From positions 118,030-182,029 of the forward strand of contig NZ_DEXW01000025.1 of the NCBI RefSeq assembly GCF_002364335.1: a stretch of 64,000 bases of DNA. Reading direction: 5' to 3'. The position numbers were made by a program, and so were the translations under genes. This document shows, one piece after another, positions 52,384 to 60,778 of this stretch (the first letter of the stretch is position 1; each line of letters begins with the position of its first letter). The stretch is from Winogradskyella sp. UBA3174 (lineage in GTDB: Bacteria > Bacteroidota > Bacteroidia > Flavobacteriales > Flavobacteriaceae). The notes beneath the pieces are model-generated. The model was given only the letters and a program-made list of their open reading frames with translations, ran no database searches and was not told where the DNA came from.

Positions 52384-52406
52384 TTTTTGAAGTTAATTTT
52401 ATAGAT

Positions 52407-52442
52407 AAAAAAAACCTTCAGAATTTAATCTGAAGGTTTTTT
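52407..52442 (+). terminator. Terminator after dps
   Basis: AAAAACCTTCAGA / TCTGAAGGTTTTT around the loop ATTTAA, with an A run before and T run after. It is 25 bases past the dps stop. Confidence 0.85.
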
Positions 52443-52503
52443 AATAAATAAACTTAACTTTTAATATGTGTCTAAAATAATTTTTAAATCTTTAAGACTT
52501 ATA

Positions 52504-53817
52504 TTAATCGCAACCAGATTCTATATTCCAGAATGTAGAGCTTACAACGATCAAAATTGGTGTATCACAATAAAATGACCATTCATCACTAAAGTTTTCT
52601 GAGTCCATAATTATGATAGCCGTTAATGTGCCGTTCACATTAGTTAGACTCCAAGTTCCTGAAGTAACGGCGCTATTGTTTAAACTTACTGTTACTGTGC
52701 CATCAGATGAAAACACATACGTATATACCTGATTATTTACCGTTGCAAACCATATTTGGCATTCTACTAATGCAGATGCAACTGCGTCTTCAGAACAATC
52801 ACTAGGGTTATTATCATCTTCACAATTAACGACATTGTTTTCAGTAAAACCTTCACAAATTGCGTAACACATATTTGTAAAAACTTCAATAACAGTTTCA
52901 CCTGCTTCATTTGTGTATTGAATACAAACTAAATCAACTGGTGTGTTTTCGCACTCTTCGCACTCACCTCCACCATCAATATCACCATAACAATCTTCTA
53001 GTATTGTTTCTATGTCTTCTGGTGTATTTATTGTAATTACCTCTTCATTATCTAGTGTTACAGTAAAAGGATAAACAAAATCAAAGTCATATACATCATA
53101 TAATGAATTGCCTAATTCTTCCTGAGAATTAATTAATACTGTATCTCCATTAATAATAATTGATAATGGGTAGTTAAGCGTGAAACATTCTGTACTGCCA
53201 GAATAATAATCATCTTCACAAGTATCAACAAAATCATTTTCAGTAAAACCATCGCACTCTGCATAACAAGCATTTGGATAAGTTACTGTAAAAATTTCGC
53301 CATTAGGATCTGTTATTTCTACACAAACAGGATCAAAAACTTCAAAACATTCACAAACCTCAATATCATCAAAACCACAGTTTTCTACTAAGCTTACAAA
53401 TTCATCTTCATTGTTTATTGTAACTATTTCAATTGTATTGCTGTTTTCACTGTAAGTTTCTACATCAAAAGGAAATGCAATACCATTAATAAATAAATTT
53501 TCATTAGAACCTAATATTATATTCACTAAGCCTCCTAAACCATCAACAGTTACTGTTGAACCATTGTTGTAAGACAATGTTAACGGATAAACAAAGTCAA
53601 AACAAAAGTCAAAGACAATATTACCAGCAGGGTTATTAGTTGTAGTAAAGTTACCAGTTTGGTTAAATTGTTGACTTAATTCATTTAAAGATTTTGTGAT
53701 TGAGGCGCTTTCTTCTGTAGTTTGTTGCTCATCTATCACAGCTTCTTCATTGGTACAAGATGTAAATACCATTAAAGCCATAAATAAACTAAAGAGTGTA
53801 AATTTTAAATTCTTCAT
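52504..53817 (-). CDS. Lipoprotein with duplicated Kazal-like Cys modules
   Basis: The 437-residue protein has lipobox FTSC (Cys21) and a low-complexity linker. Two tandem units follow, each with a beta part (CFDFVYPLTLSYNNGSTVTV near 72; CFTLNYPLSIIINGDTVLIN near 211; FDFVYPFTV near 245) and a Cys-rich module. Module 1 (about 155-200) reads CECFEVFDPVCVE ... YPNACYAECDGF and module 2 (about 286-332) CEECENTPVDLVC ... TNMCYAICEGF. The C..C..DPVC..Y.NAC.AEC spacing is that of Kazal protease-inhibitor domains. A C-terminal beta domain holds three further Cys. It is divergent from the ECF sigma gene and is preceded by a copy of that locus's promoter element, so it is a predicted target. Inhibitor activity is untested. 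Confidence 0.8.
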   Translation of the reverse strand: MKNLKFTLFSLFMALMVFTSCTNEEAVIDEQQTTEESASITKSLNELSQQFNQTGNFTTTNNPAGNIVFDFCFDFVYPLTLSYNNGSTVTVDGLGGLVNIILGSNENLFINGIAFPFDVETYSENSNTIEIVTINNEDEFVSLVENCGFDDIEVCECFEVFDPVCVEITDPNGEIFTVTYPNACYAECDGFTENDFVDTCEDDYYSGSTECFTLNYPLSIIINGDTVLINSQEELGNSLYDVYDFDFVYPFTVTLDNEEVITINTPEDIETILEDCYGDIDGGGECEECENTPVDLVCIQYTNEAGETVIEVFTNMCYAICEGFTENNVVNCEDDNNPSDCSEDAVASALVECQIWFATVNNQVYTYVFSSDGTVTVSLNNSAVTSGTWSLTNVNGTLTAIIIMDSENFSDEWSFYCDTPILIVVSSTFWNIESGCD

Positions 53818-53867
53818 TTTTGTAATTTTTTATGTGGTTAAAACTAGTTATTGGGTTAATCAGTAGT

Positions 53868-53897
53868 AAGACAACTCACAATTTAAAAACCCTACTT
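53868..53897 (-). promoter_or_regulatory. Predicted ECF-sigma promoter of the Kazal-like lipoprotein
   Basis: On the minus strand this reads AAGTAGGGTTTTT then seven variable bases then GAGTTGTCTT. It matches 54476-54505 at 27 of 30 bases, with all three differences inside the variable middle. GGGTT to GTCTTA spacing is 15 bases, as for ECF -35/-10 pairs. The lipoprotein start is about 50 bases downstream. Confidence 0.7.
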
Positions 53898-53919
53898 TTT
53901 TAACAAGATTTTTTTTTCA

Positions 53920-53927
53920 TAGTTTTG
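53920..53927 (+). promoter_or_regulatory. Primary-sigma -7 box of the ECF sigma gene
   Basis: TAGTTTTG matches TAnnTTTG exactly, 23 bases before the sigma start codon, so the sigma gene itself appears to be driven by the housekeeping polymerase rather than by its own product. Confidence 0.5.
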
Positions 53928-53950
53928 AGTCTTCAATTAATAAAAGCGTA

Positions 53951-54463
53951 ATGTCAAAAGATAACCGTAATATTTGTAACTCAAAAACCTTTGAGTTTAT
54001 TTATAAAACCTATGCAAAAGACATAAGGCGTTTTCTTTTTTTTAAAACTCAAGATATAGATGCAGCCGAAGATTTATTACAGAACACGTTTATTAAACTT
54101 TGGGATAATTGTAGTAAGGTAGATTATAATAAAATAAAAAGTTACACCTATACTGTTGCTAATAATTTATTTTTAAATGAGAAGAAACACGAAAAAGTTG
54201 TAAAAAACTATAGTGACTCAAATAAAAAAGAAAGTACTAACGAATCACCAGAATTTATTTTACTAGAAAAAGAGTTTATGGAAAAGTTAGAACGGACTAT
54301 TTCTAATCTGCCAGAGAAACAACGCGAAGTATTTTTATTGAATAGAATTGAAAATAAAAAATATAAAGAGATAGCAGAACTACTCGATATATCAGTAAAG
54401 GCAGTAGAAAAAAGAATGCATCAGGCTTTAGTTGTAATGCGAAAAGAAATAGGTAATGTATAA
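53951..54463 (+). CDS. ECF-type RNA polymerase sigma factor
   Basis: The 170-residue protein has region 2 (FIYKTYAKDIRRFLFFKT, AAEDLLQNTFIKLWDN) and region 4 with a helix-turn-helix (LPEKQREVFLLNRIENKKYK, AELLDISVKAVEKRMHQAL). It lacks regions 1 and 3, as all ECF sigmas do. It is followed by the FecR-like anti-sigma gene and an STN TonB receptor gene, the layout of cell-surface signalling. Two matching 30-bp promoter-like elements flank it and face outward. Confidence 0.95.
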   Translation: MSKDNRNICNSKTFEFIYKTYAKDIRRFLFFKTQDIDAAEDLLQNTFIKLWDNCSKVDYNKIKSYTYTVANNLFLNEKKHEKVVKNYSDSNKKESTNESPEFILLEKEFMEKLERTISNLPEKQREVFLLNRIENKKYKEIAELLDISVKAVEKRMHQALVVMRKEIGNV

Positions 54464-54475
54464 TTTTACTATTTT

Positions 54476-54505
54476 AAGTAGGGTTTTTATATAATGAGTT
54501 GTCTT
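54476..54505 (+). promoter_or_regulatory. Predicted ECF-sigma promoter of fecR and the TonB receptor
   Basis: AAGTAGGGTTTTT, seven variable bases, then GAGTTGTCTT, 14 bases ahead of the fecR start. It is the near-exact inverse copy of 53868-53897. Conservation of both outer blocks (11 and 12 bases) with free variation between them is what two promoters of one sigma factor look like. Confidence 0.7.
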
Positions 54506-54519
54506 AATTATAGAACACG

Positions 54520-55440
54520 ATGAAAGAAGATAATACAAATAATAATTCAGATACGTTTTTAGCCAAATGGTTAGAAGGGGAGATTACTGATATGGAATTA
54601 AAAAGCCGTGTTAGTAAAGATGATTTTGAAGGGTATTTAAAGTTGAAAAAAGGAATTGCCATCTCTAACAAATTAAATGCACCTATTGATATAAGCTTTG
54701 ATAAAATTAAACAACGATTAGCTAAAAAAGAGCAGAAAGTAAAATTTTTAAACACAAATTGGATTATTGGTGTTGCTGCGTCTATTGTCCTATTATTTGG
54801 CCTTTTTACCATGTTAGATACTAATGAACTTATTATAGAAACTGGTTTTGGAGAACAAAAAACTATTACACTTTTAGATGGCTCTGAAGTAATATTAAAT
54901 TCAAAATCTAAAATTTCTTATAGTAAAGACGAATGGCAAGATAATAGACTGTTAACCTTAGAAGGTGAAGCTTATTTTAAAGTTAAAAAAGGTGAAACAT
55001 TTACAGTGAAAACTAATAATGGCTCAGTTAGAGTTTTAGGAACGCAGTTTAATGTCAACGCGACTAATGATTTTTTTGATGTTGTTTGTTATGAAGGTAA
55101 AGTTGGTGTAAAAACCTTAGAATCAGATTATGTGCTGTTACCCAACGATGCTGTAAGAAAAATAAATGGTGATGCATCAGAGTCATTTAAAATACAAGAA
55201 AAACAGCCAACATGGATTGCGGGTGAAAGCACCTTTAAAAGCGTGCCAATACGTTACGTAATAACTTCTCTACAAGATCAATATAATATAAACTTCGATG
55301 CAGAAGCTATTGATGATTCTGTATTGTTTTCTGGTAGTTTTCCACATAATAACCTTAATATGGCATTAAAAACTGTTTTTGAAACATTTGAGATAAGATA
55401 TATTGAAGAAGAGAAACGTAACATTAAGCTCAGGTATTAA
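54520..55440 (+). CDS. FecR-family anti-sigma factor
   Basis: The 306-residue protein has a cytoplasmic N-terminal anti-sigma part (residues 1-80), one membrane helix (NWIIGVAASIVLLFGLFTM) and a periplasmic FecR domain (IETGFGEQKTITLLDGSEVI, LNSKSKISYSKDEWQ, GEAYFKVKKGETF). A C-terminal domain of the DUF4974 type follows (ITSLQDQYNINFDAEAIDDS). It holds the sigma factor until the STN domain of the TonB receptor signals ligand. It is 2 bases upstream of the receptor gene. Confidence 0.94.
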   Translation: MKEDNTNNNSDTFLAKWLEGEITDMELKSRVSKDDFEGYLKLKKGIAISNKLNAPIDISFDKIKQRLAKKEQKVKFLNTNWIIGVAASIVLLFGLFTMLDTNELIIETGFGEQKTITLLDGSEVILNSKSKISYSKDEWQDNRLLTLEGEAYFKVKKGETFTVKTNNGSVRVLGTQFNVNATNDFFDVVCYEGKVGVKTLESDYVLLPNDAVRKINGDASESFKIQEKQPTWIAGESTFKSVPIRYVITSLQDQYNINFDAEAIDDSVLFSGSFPHNNLNMALKTVFETFEIRYIEEEKRNIKLRY

Positions 55441-55442
55441 AG

Positions 55443-57743
55443 ATGAGGTTAATCTATATCTTTGTTTTAATGTTACTTCCATTATCAGCCTTTTCGCAAG
55501 AAGAGGCTTTTTACATTGCGTTTAAAGACGAACCTTTGTCTGACGTGTTTTCAAAGATTGAAGATACTTACGATGTTTTATTTTCTTATAAGGATGACTA
55601 TATTAATACTAAACGTGTCACTTTAGTTAGAGACAAACGTACACTTTTAGAAGTTTTACAAGCTATTAAGTTATTGACACAGTTAGATTATAAAATCCTT
55701 AACGATCGTTATATCATTATTAATGAATCTTTAGAAAAAGTAACAGATTTATATAAGCTTGAAGCCGTAATTGTTAGAAGTTACCTAACAAAAGGTATTG
55801 AAAAAAATAGAGACGGATCCTATAAACTGTATCCTTCTAAGTTAGCAATATTACCAGGTCTAACAGAACCAGATGTCTTAGAGAGTATTCAATTATTGCC
55901 TGGTGTTATAAGCCCGAATGAAACTGCAACCGGTTTTTTTGTAAGAGGTGGAGCTTCTGACCAAAACCGATTAATATGGGATGGTATTAATTTATACCAC
56001 AAAGGGCATTTGTTTGGAATGATTTCACCATTAAACCCGAATGTAACCTCAGAAATTAAATTTATAAATAAAGGAGCGCATGTTAGATACGGCGAGCGCT
56101 TGTCTAGTGTTATAGACATGTCTTCAAATTCAGAGATTTCTAATCAGATAAAAGCAGAAATAGGAGTAAACGGAGTCAATGCAGATGCTCTAATAGACAT
56201 TCCTATTATAAAAAATAAGATGAATATTCAGGCATCTCTTCGAAGAAGTTACGTAGATGTTCTAGAAACATTTGCTTTTAATCAATTGTCAGACAAAGTT
56301 TTCGAAAGTACTAAGATTAATAACTCTGAAAATGCAAGTAATGCGTTTTCATTTTTAGACTACAACGTAAAACTCAATTTCAAGCCTAACAAAAACAACA
56401 GTCTTTATGCTAGTATTATTTCTATAGATAATCAGTTAGACCATGTTCAGAATGATATAGAAACTAATAGCGAATTTAATGATAAGTTACAAACAAGTAA
56501 TATAGGTTACGGGTTCGGGTGGGTACTTAATTGGACTGACAAAATATCTCAAAACACAACAGCCTTTTTTTCGGATTACAAACTGAATTATAATTTTATT
56601 ACTACAGAAAACAATGAGCAAGTTTCAGATTTTGAGAAGCGAAACACCATTTTTGATTCTGGTATAGCAACAGAAGTAAACATTAATACATCTAATACTA
56701 GTAATTACACATTCGGTTATCAATACACGCTTAAAGATGTTGCTTATGCATTTTTAAACACTACAGATCTTTCCTTTGTATTAGATACTGAAGATAATAC
56801 TGTACAAACGCATAGTTTATATGGGAATTACAATTATAATAATGCTAAGCTTTTTGATGTCTCTTTTGGATTACGTAGTACTTACTTTAAAGAATTAGAT
56901 GCAGTGAGAGTAGAGCCGAGATTAGTTGTTTTAGCTCCTGTTTTTAAACATTTAAAGCTTCAAGTAACAGGTGAAATTAAAAATCAAATTATCAGTGAAA
57001 TCGATGAGACAATTTTAAGCAGTCTATCATTAGAAAATAGAGTTTGGCGATTAGCTAATGGTAATGAATTTCCGATTATAAATAGCCAGCAAGTTTCAGC
57101 TGGGTTTATCTACAATAAGAATAATTTAAGTATAGATTTTGATACATATTATAAAAGATTGAGAAATATAACGGCTTTATCTCTAGGTTTTTTAAACCCA
57201 AACAATAGTACTTTTAATATTGGTGAACAGAATATTTTAGGCGCAGATATTTTTATTAAAAAACGTTTTAACAGCTTTAATTCTTGGATTAGTTATTCGT
57301 TTAATAGAGCTAAAAGTAATTTTGAAAACTTAAATAATGATATAAATTTCACATCAAAGTCTAATATTACACATGCTGTATCGACGGCTTTAAGTTATAA
57401 GTTAGATGATTTTCAGTTTGCATTAGGTTGGAAATGGCAAACGGGAAAACCGTACACTATCGCAGAGCAAGGTAGTGACGGGTTAGAGTTTAATAACGGT
57501 ATTAACACAGGGCAATTGCCTGTTTATCATAGATTAGACTTTTCTTCAACTTATAATTTTAAACTTTCAAATACCAATAGTTTAAGAGGTAAGGTCGGAT
57601 TATCTATTCGTAATATCTATAACCGAAAAAACCTAATTAGTAGAGAATATAGAGGTAACAATAGCTTAGACGATCCAATTGAGCAAATAGAGACTTTTTC
57701 TATTGGTATTACACCAAATCTAATGTTTAGACTCTATTGGTAA
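55443..57743 (+). CDS. STN-domain TonB-dependent receptor (signal-transducing)
   Basis: The 766-residue protein has a signal peptide (LIYIFVLMLLPLSAFSQ), then an STN signalling domain at about residues 20-95 (FKDEPLSDVFSKIEDTYDVL, LLEVLQAIKLLTQLDYKILN). A plug domain (PDVLESIQLLPGVIS, FFVRGGASDQNRLIWDGI) and a 22-strand-type barrel (ends FSIGITPNLMFRLYW) follow. There is no carboxypeptidase-like domain and no SusD gene beside it, so it is the FecA type rather than the SusC type. It reports ligand binding through FecR to the sigma factor. The ligand is unknown. Confidence 0.93.
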   Translation: MRLIYIFVLMLLPLSAFSQEEAFYIAFKDEPLSDVFSKIEDTYDVLFSYKDDYINTKRVTLVRDKRTLLEVLQAIKLLTQLDYKILNDRYIIINESLEKVTDLYKLEAVIVRSYLTKGIEKNRDGSYKLYPSKLAILPGLTEPDVLESIQLLPGVISPNETATGFFVRGGASDQNRLIWDGINLYHKGHLFGMISPLNPNVTSEIKFINKGAHVRYGERLSSVIDMSSNSEISNQIKAEIGVNGVNADALIDIPIIKNKMNIQASLRRSYVDVLETFAFNQLSDKVFESTKINNSENASNAFSFLDYNVKLNFKPNKNNSLYASIISIDNQLDHVQNDIETNSEFNDKLQTSNIGYGFGWVLNWTDKISQNTTAFFSDYKLNYNFITTENNEQVSDFEKRNTIFDSGIATEVNINTSNTSNYTFGYQYTLKDVAYAFLNTTDLSFVLDTEDNTVQTHSLYGNYNYNNAKLFDVSFGLRSTYFKELDAVRVEPRLVVLAPVFKHLKLQVTGEIKNQIISEIDETILSSLSLENRVWRLANGNEFPIINSQQVSAGFIYNKNNLSIDFDTYYKRLRNITALSLGFLNPNNSTFNIGEQNILGADIFIKKRFNSFNSWISYSFNRAKSNFENLNNDINFTSKSNITHAVSTALSYKLDDFQFALGWKWQTGKPYTIAEQGSDGLEFNNGINTGQLPVYHRLDFSSTYNFKLSNTNSLRGKVGLSIRNIYNRKNLISREYRGNNSLDDPIEQIETFSIGITPNLMFRLYW

Positions 57744-57762
57744 TAAGAGTGTTAAATTAATA

Positions 57763-57792
57763 AAAGCCATTAATTTCTTAATGGCTTTTTTA
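57763..57792 (+). terminator. Terminator after the TonB receptor gene
   Basis: AAAAGCCATTAA / TTAATGGCTTTT around the loop TTTC with T run after. It also faces the convergent DUF2141 gene. Confidence 0.8.
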
Positions 57793-57795
57793 TTC

Positions 57796-57813
57796 GATTG
57801 ATTGATTGATTGA
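57796..57813. repeat. GATT microsatellite
   Basis: Four and a half tandem copies of GATT just beyond the terminator and before the end of the DUF2141 gene. Similar short GATTGATT runs occur in gene starts at 45200-45260 and near 48330. Confidence 0.6.
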
Positions 57814-57824
57814 TGAGTTATGTT

Positions 57825-58241
57825 TTAGAAACGGATTTCAAATTTTAAATCTTCTTTAGCTACTGTAAAGTTAGCATCACCATATTGTGGTGGTCCAAAA
57901 GCCATAACATTGTTAGATATTCCATAATCTTCTAAAGGCATTCCGTTTTCTCTAAAATCCATACGGTTGTTTTCATTTGCATCATGTAAGGCCATTATCG
58001 CATAGTCACCTGGTTGTACATTTTCAAAAGTGATTTCAACTTTACCATCTTTAATCTTAGTTTCAGTATTCATAATACCTTGACCTTTCATAAAAGTGTC
58101 TTTTGTATGTAGTGCGAAAGATACTTTGCCTGTGTCACTTTTTACATTGTCAATACTTACTGTTATAGTAATGCCGTCCTCTTGAGAAAAGCCAAATAAT
58201 GAAGTGAAAACTAGTGCGATTGTTAAGATTAAATTTTTCAT
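57825..58241 (-). CDS. DUF2141 family secreted protein (second copy)
   Basis: The 138-residue protein has a signal peptide (MKNLILTIALVFTSLFGFSQ) and a DUF2141 domain (ITITVSIDNVKSDTGKVSFA, GDYAIMALHDANENNRMDFR, MAFGPPQYGDANFTVA). It is a paralog of the protein at 9651-10073; the two share the GKxxxAL start, the Asp loop and the GPPxxxDAxF end, but the loop here has lost two of its Asp/Gly residues. It is isolated, with no LytTR genes near. Confidence 0.88.
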   Translation of the reverse strand: MKNLILTIALVFTSLFGFSQEDGITITVSIDNVKSDTGKVSFALHTKDTFMKGQGIMNTETKIKDGKVEITFENVQPGDYAIMALHDANENNRMDFRENGMPLEDYGISNNVMAFGPPQYGDANFTVAKEDLKFEIRF

Positions 58242-58434
58242 AATGATTTTTGTTTTAATGGTTTGTGTTTGTTTGATGATTCAAATATCTAACAAATGTC
58301 CGTGTAGAAATAATTGTTGTTACCCAACTGTGATTTTAATAGGATGAGTTGTGGTTTGGTTAGCTTTTAGTTGTTAGAATTTAGAAGCTAATAAACAAAA
58401 AAGTATATTTTATTCAGTTACTGAGCACTTAATA

Positions 58435-59766
58435 CTAAAGCAATCCTCGGGCTTTTATCTCTAAATACTTGTTAATAGTATTAATCGTCAATTTTTCAGG
58501 CGGAGTTAATATGGCCTGGATACCATACTTCTGAAGTTCCTTAACCATCAATCGTTTTTCAAAAGCAAATTTCTCTGCAACTGTTTTATGATATATAGAT
58601 TGTAAATCTTCAGCATTTTCTTTAATAATGGTATCTAATTCTGTGTTTTCAAAGAGTACAACAACAAGCATGTGCTTTTTAGATATGGCTTGCAAGTAAG
58701 GTAGTTGACGTTTTAGTGCACTTAAATGTTCAAAGTTTGTATATAATAAAAGTAAACTACGATGGGTTACTTTACGTTTTAGTTGGGCATAGAGTAAACC
58801 AAAATCACTATCGTTAAATTGGGTGTCTATATTGTATAGGTTTTCTAAAATACGATTGAGATAGGTGAGTTTATGTATAGCTGGTAGAAAGGATTCAATC
58901 TTTTTTGAAAATGAAATCATACCAACCTTATCATGTTTTTTTAATGCTACGTTACTAAAAGCTAGTGTTGAGTTAATGGCATAATCTAAAAGTTTTAAAC
59001 CATTAAAAGGCATCTTCATTACACGACCTGTGTCTATAATAGAGTAGATAGGCTGGGATTTTTCATCTTGGTATTGATTAACCATTAACTGCGCACGTTT
59101 GGCAGTTGCTTTCCAATTTACAGTTCTAAAGTCATCACCGTTTACGTATTCTTTAATTTGTTCAAACTCTGAAGTATTACCAATACGTCTAATTTTTTTG
59201 AGTCCAATTTCAGTCAAAGAATTACTAATAGCTAAAAAGTCATATTTCTGCATTTGAATTATAGAAGGATAAACCATAACCATTTGCTTATTCTGAAACT
59301 GATACCTGCGTTTTATAATTTTTAAAATAGAAGACACAAAAACGTTGAGATGCCCAAAATAGTATTCACCTCTGTCTACTGGTCTCACTAAATAGTCAAA
59401 ATCATGATTCTGATTTGGGTTCAATGTCGTTTTATATGAAAAATCTCTTTTCTGAAATTGAACAGGCAATTCATCAATAACATCTAAATAGGTTTTAAAG
59501 CCATATTTATTAGTGATTGTTATTGGCACAGGATTGCTATCACTGTTAGAAAACTTATCTGGTAAAATACGTCTAGCATTAATCGCGTTTTTTGGTTGAT
59601 AAAGTAGAAGCAAGTCAATTAGTAAAATAACCACAATTAAAACCATCAATGTCCATGCTACAGAAAATAAAGCAGGTAACCAAAACGATAATAAAAAGCA
59701 TACAGAAGCTACAGCTAAATAAATATAGAGCTGTTTGTGAATGTATAAAGACTTTAAGAATTTCAT
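58435..59766 (-). CDS. DUF58 (BatB-like) membrane protein
   Basis: The 443-residue protein has two membrane helices near residues 15-55 and a soluble von Willebrand-like part. The DUF58 signature is LKKIRRIGNTSEFEQIKEYV, then NGDDFRTVNWKATAKRAQLM, and the middle continues TYLNRILENLYNID. DUF58 genes accompany MoxR ATPases. It ends the minus-strand SpoIIM-MoxR run, 16 bases after the MoxR stop. The operon role is linked to assembly or maturation of envelope proteins in related systems. Confidence 0.9.
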   Translation of the reverse strand: MKFLKSLYIHKQLYIYLAVASVCFLLSFWLPALFSVAWTLMVLIVVILLIDLLLLYQPKNAINARRILPDKFSNSDSNPVPITITNKYGFKTYLDVIDELPVQFQKRDFSYKTTLNPNQNHDFDYLVRPVDRGEYYFGHLNVFVSSILKIIKRRYQFQNKQMVMVYPSIIQMQKYDFLAISNSLTEIGLKKIRRIGNTSEFEQIKEYVNGDDFRTVNWKATAKRAQLMVNQYQDEKSQPIYSIIDTGRVMKMPFNGLKLLDYAINSTLAFSNVALKKHDKVGMISFSKKIESFLPAIHKLTYLNRILENLYNIDTQFNDSDFGLLYAQLKRKVTHRSLLLLYTNFEHLSALKRQLPYLQAISKKHMLVVVLFENTELDTIIKENAEDLQSIYHKTVAEKFAFEKRLMVKELQKYGIQAILTPPEKLTINTINKYLEIKARGLL

Positions 59767-59782
59767 ATTTACTTACTGCTTT

Positions 59783-60778
59783 TTATCTAGGCACCTCTAC
59801 TGATTGCACTATCATCTCAATAACATTCTCAGTCGTCATACCTTCCATTTCGCGCTCTGGTGTTAAAATGATTCTATGGTTAAGAACAGGGTTTAAACCT
59901 TTCTTAATATCTTCTGGTGTTACAAAGTCACGGCCATTAATCGCTGCAAAGGCTTTAGCAGTATTTAATATAGCGATTGATGCTCTTGGTGATCCTCCAA
60001 GATATAAATGCGGATGGTTACGTGTTTTAGACACAATTTCTGCGATATATGTTATAATTTTTTCTTCTACAACAATAGCTTGTGTTTTAGACTTGTACTC
60101 TTCTAAAGATGCTGTGTCTAGTATCGCATTGATTAAGGTTTGTGGTTGCTCACCTTGTCTTTTATGATGCGAAGTAATAATCTTTACTTCATCTTCTAAA
60201 GAAGGATAATCAACTTTTATTTTAAATAAAAAACGGTCTAATTGTGCTTCTGGTAATGCATACGTACCTTCTTGATCAATGGGGTTTTGTGTTGCTAAGA
60301 CCATAAACGGATTGTTAAACTTATACGTTGTACCATCTACCGTAGCTTGGCGTTCTTCCATAGTTTCGAATAAAGCAGCTTGTGTTTTAGCCGGTGCTCT
60401 GTTAATTTCATCAATTAAAACGATGTTAGAAAAAATAGGACCTTTTTTAAATTCAAATTCCGAAGACTTCATATTTAAGATCGAAGTTCCCAAAACATCA
60501 CTCGGCATTAAATCTGGCGTAAACTGAATTCGACTAAAATCAGTTTTTAAAACCTTTGCAAACAATTTTGCTGTAACCGTTTTTGCAATTCCGGGAACAC
60601 CTTCAATTAAAACATGTCCATCGGCTAATAAGGCCACAATAAGTAATTCTACAAAATTGTCCTGTCCTATGATTACTTTTCTAAGCTCTTCTTTAATGCT
60701 TTCTACTGCATTTTTAAGGCCTTCTAGTTGAATTCTATTATCAAAGTTTAAATCGTCGTTTACTGCTTCGTTTTCCAT
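59783..60778 (-). CDS. MoxR-family AAA ATPase
   Basis: The 331-residue protein has Walker A EGVPGIAKTVTAKLF, Walker B VLIDEINRAPAKTQ, sensor I LATQNPIDQEGTYALPEAQL and sensor II NHRIILTP. MoxR ATPases act as chaperones for VWA/DUF58-type partners, which is consistent with the downstream DUF58 gene. It overlaps the DUF4350 gene by 19 bases. Confidence 0.95.
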   Translation of the reverse strand: MENEAVNDDLNFDNRIQLEGLKNAVESIKEELRKVIIGQDNFVELLIVALLADGHVLIEGVPGIAKTVTAKLFAKVLKTDFSRIQFTPDLMPSDVLGTSILNMKSSEFEFKKGPIFSNIVLIDEINRAPAKTQAALFETMEERQATVDGTTYKFNNPFMVLATQNPIDQEGTYALPEAQLDRFLFKIKVDYPSLEDEVKIITSHHKRQGEQPQTLINAILDTASLEEYKSKTQAIVVEEKIITYIAEIVSKTRNHPHLYLGGSPRASIAILNTAKAFAAINGRDFVTPEDIKKGLNPVLNHRIILTPEREMEGMTTENVIEMIVQSVEVPR

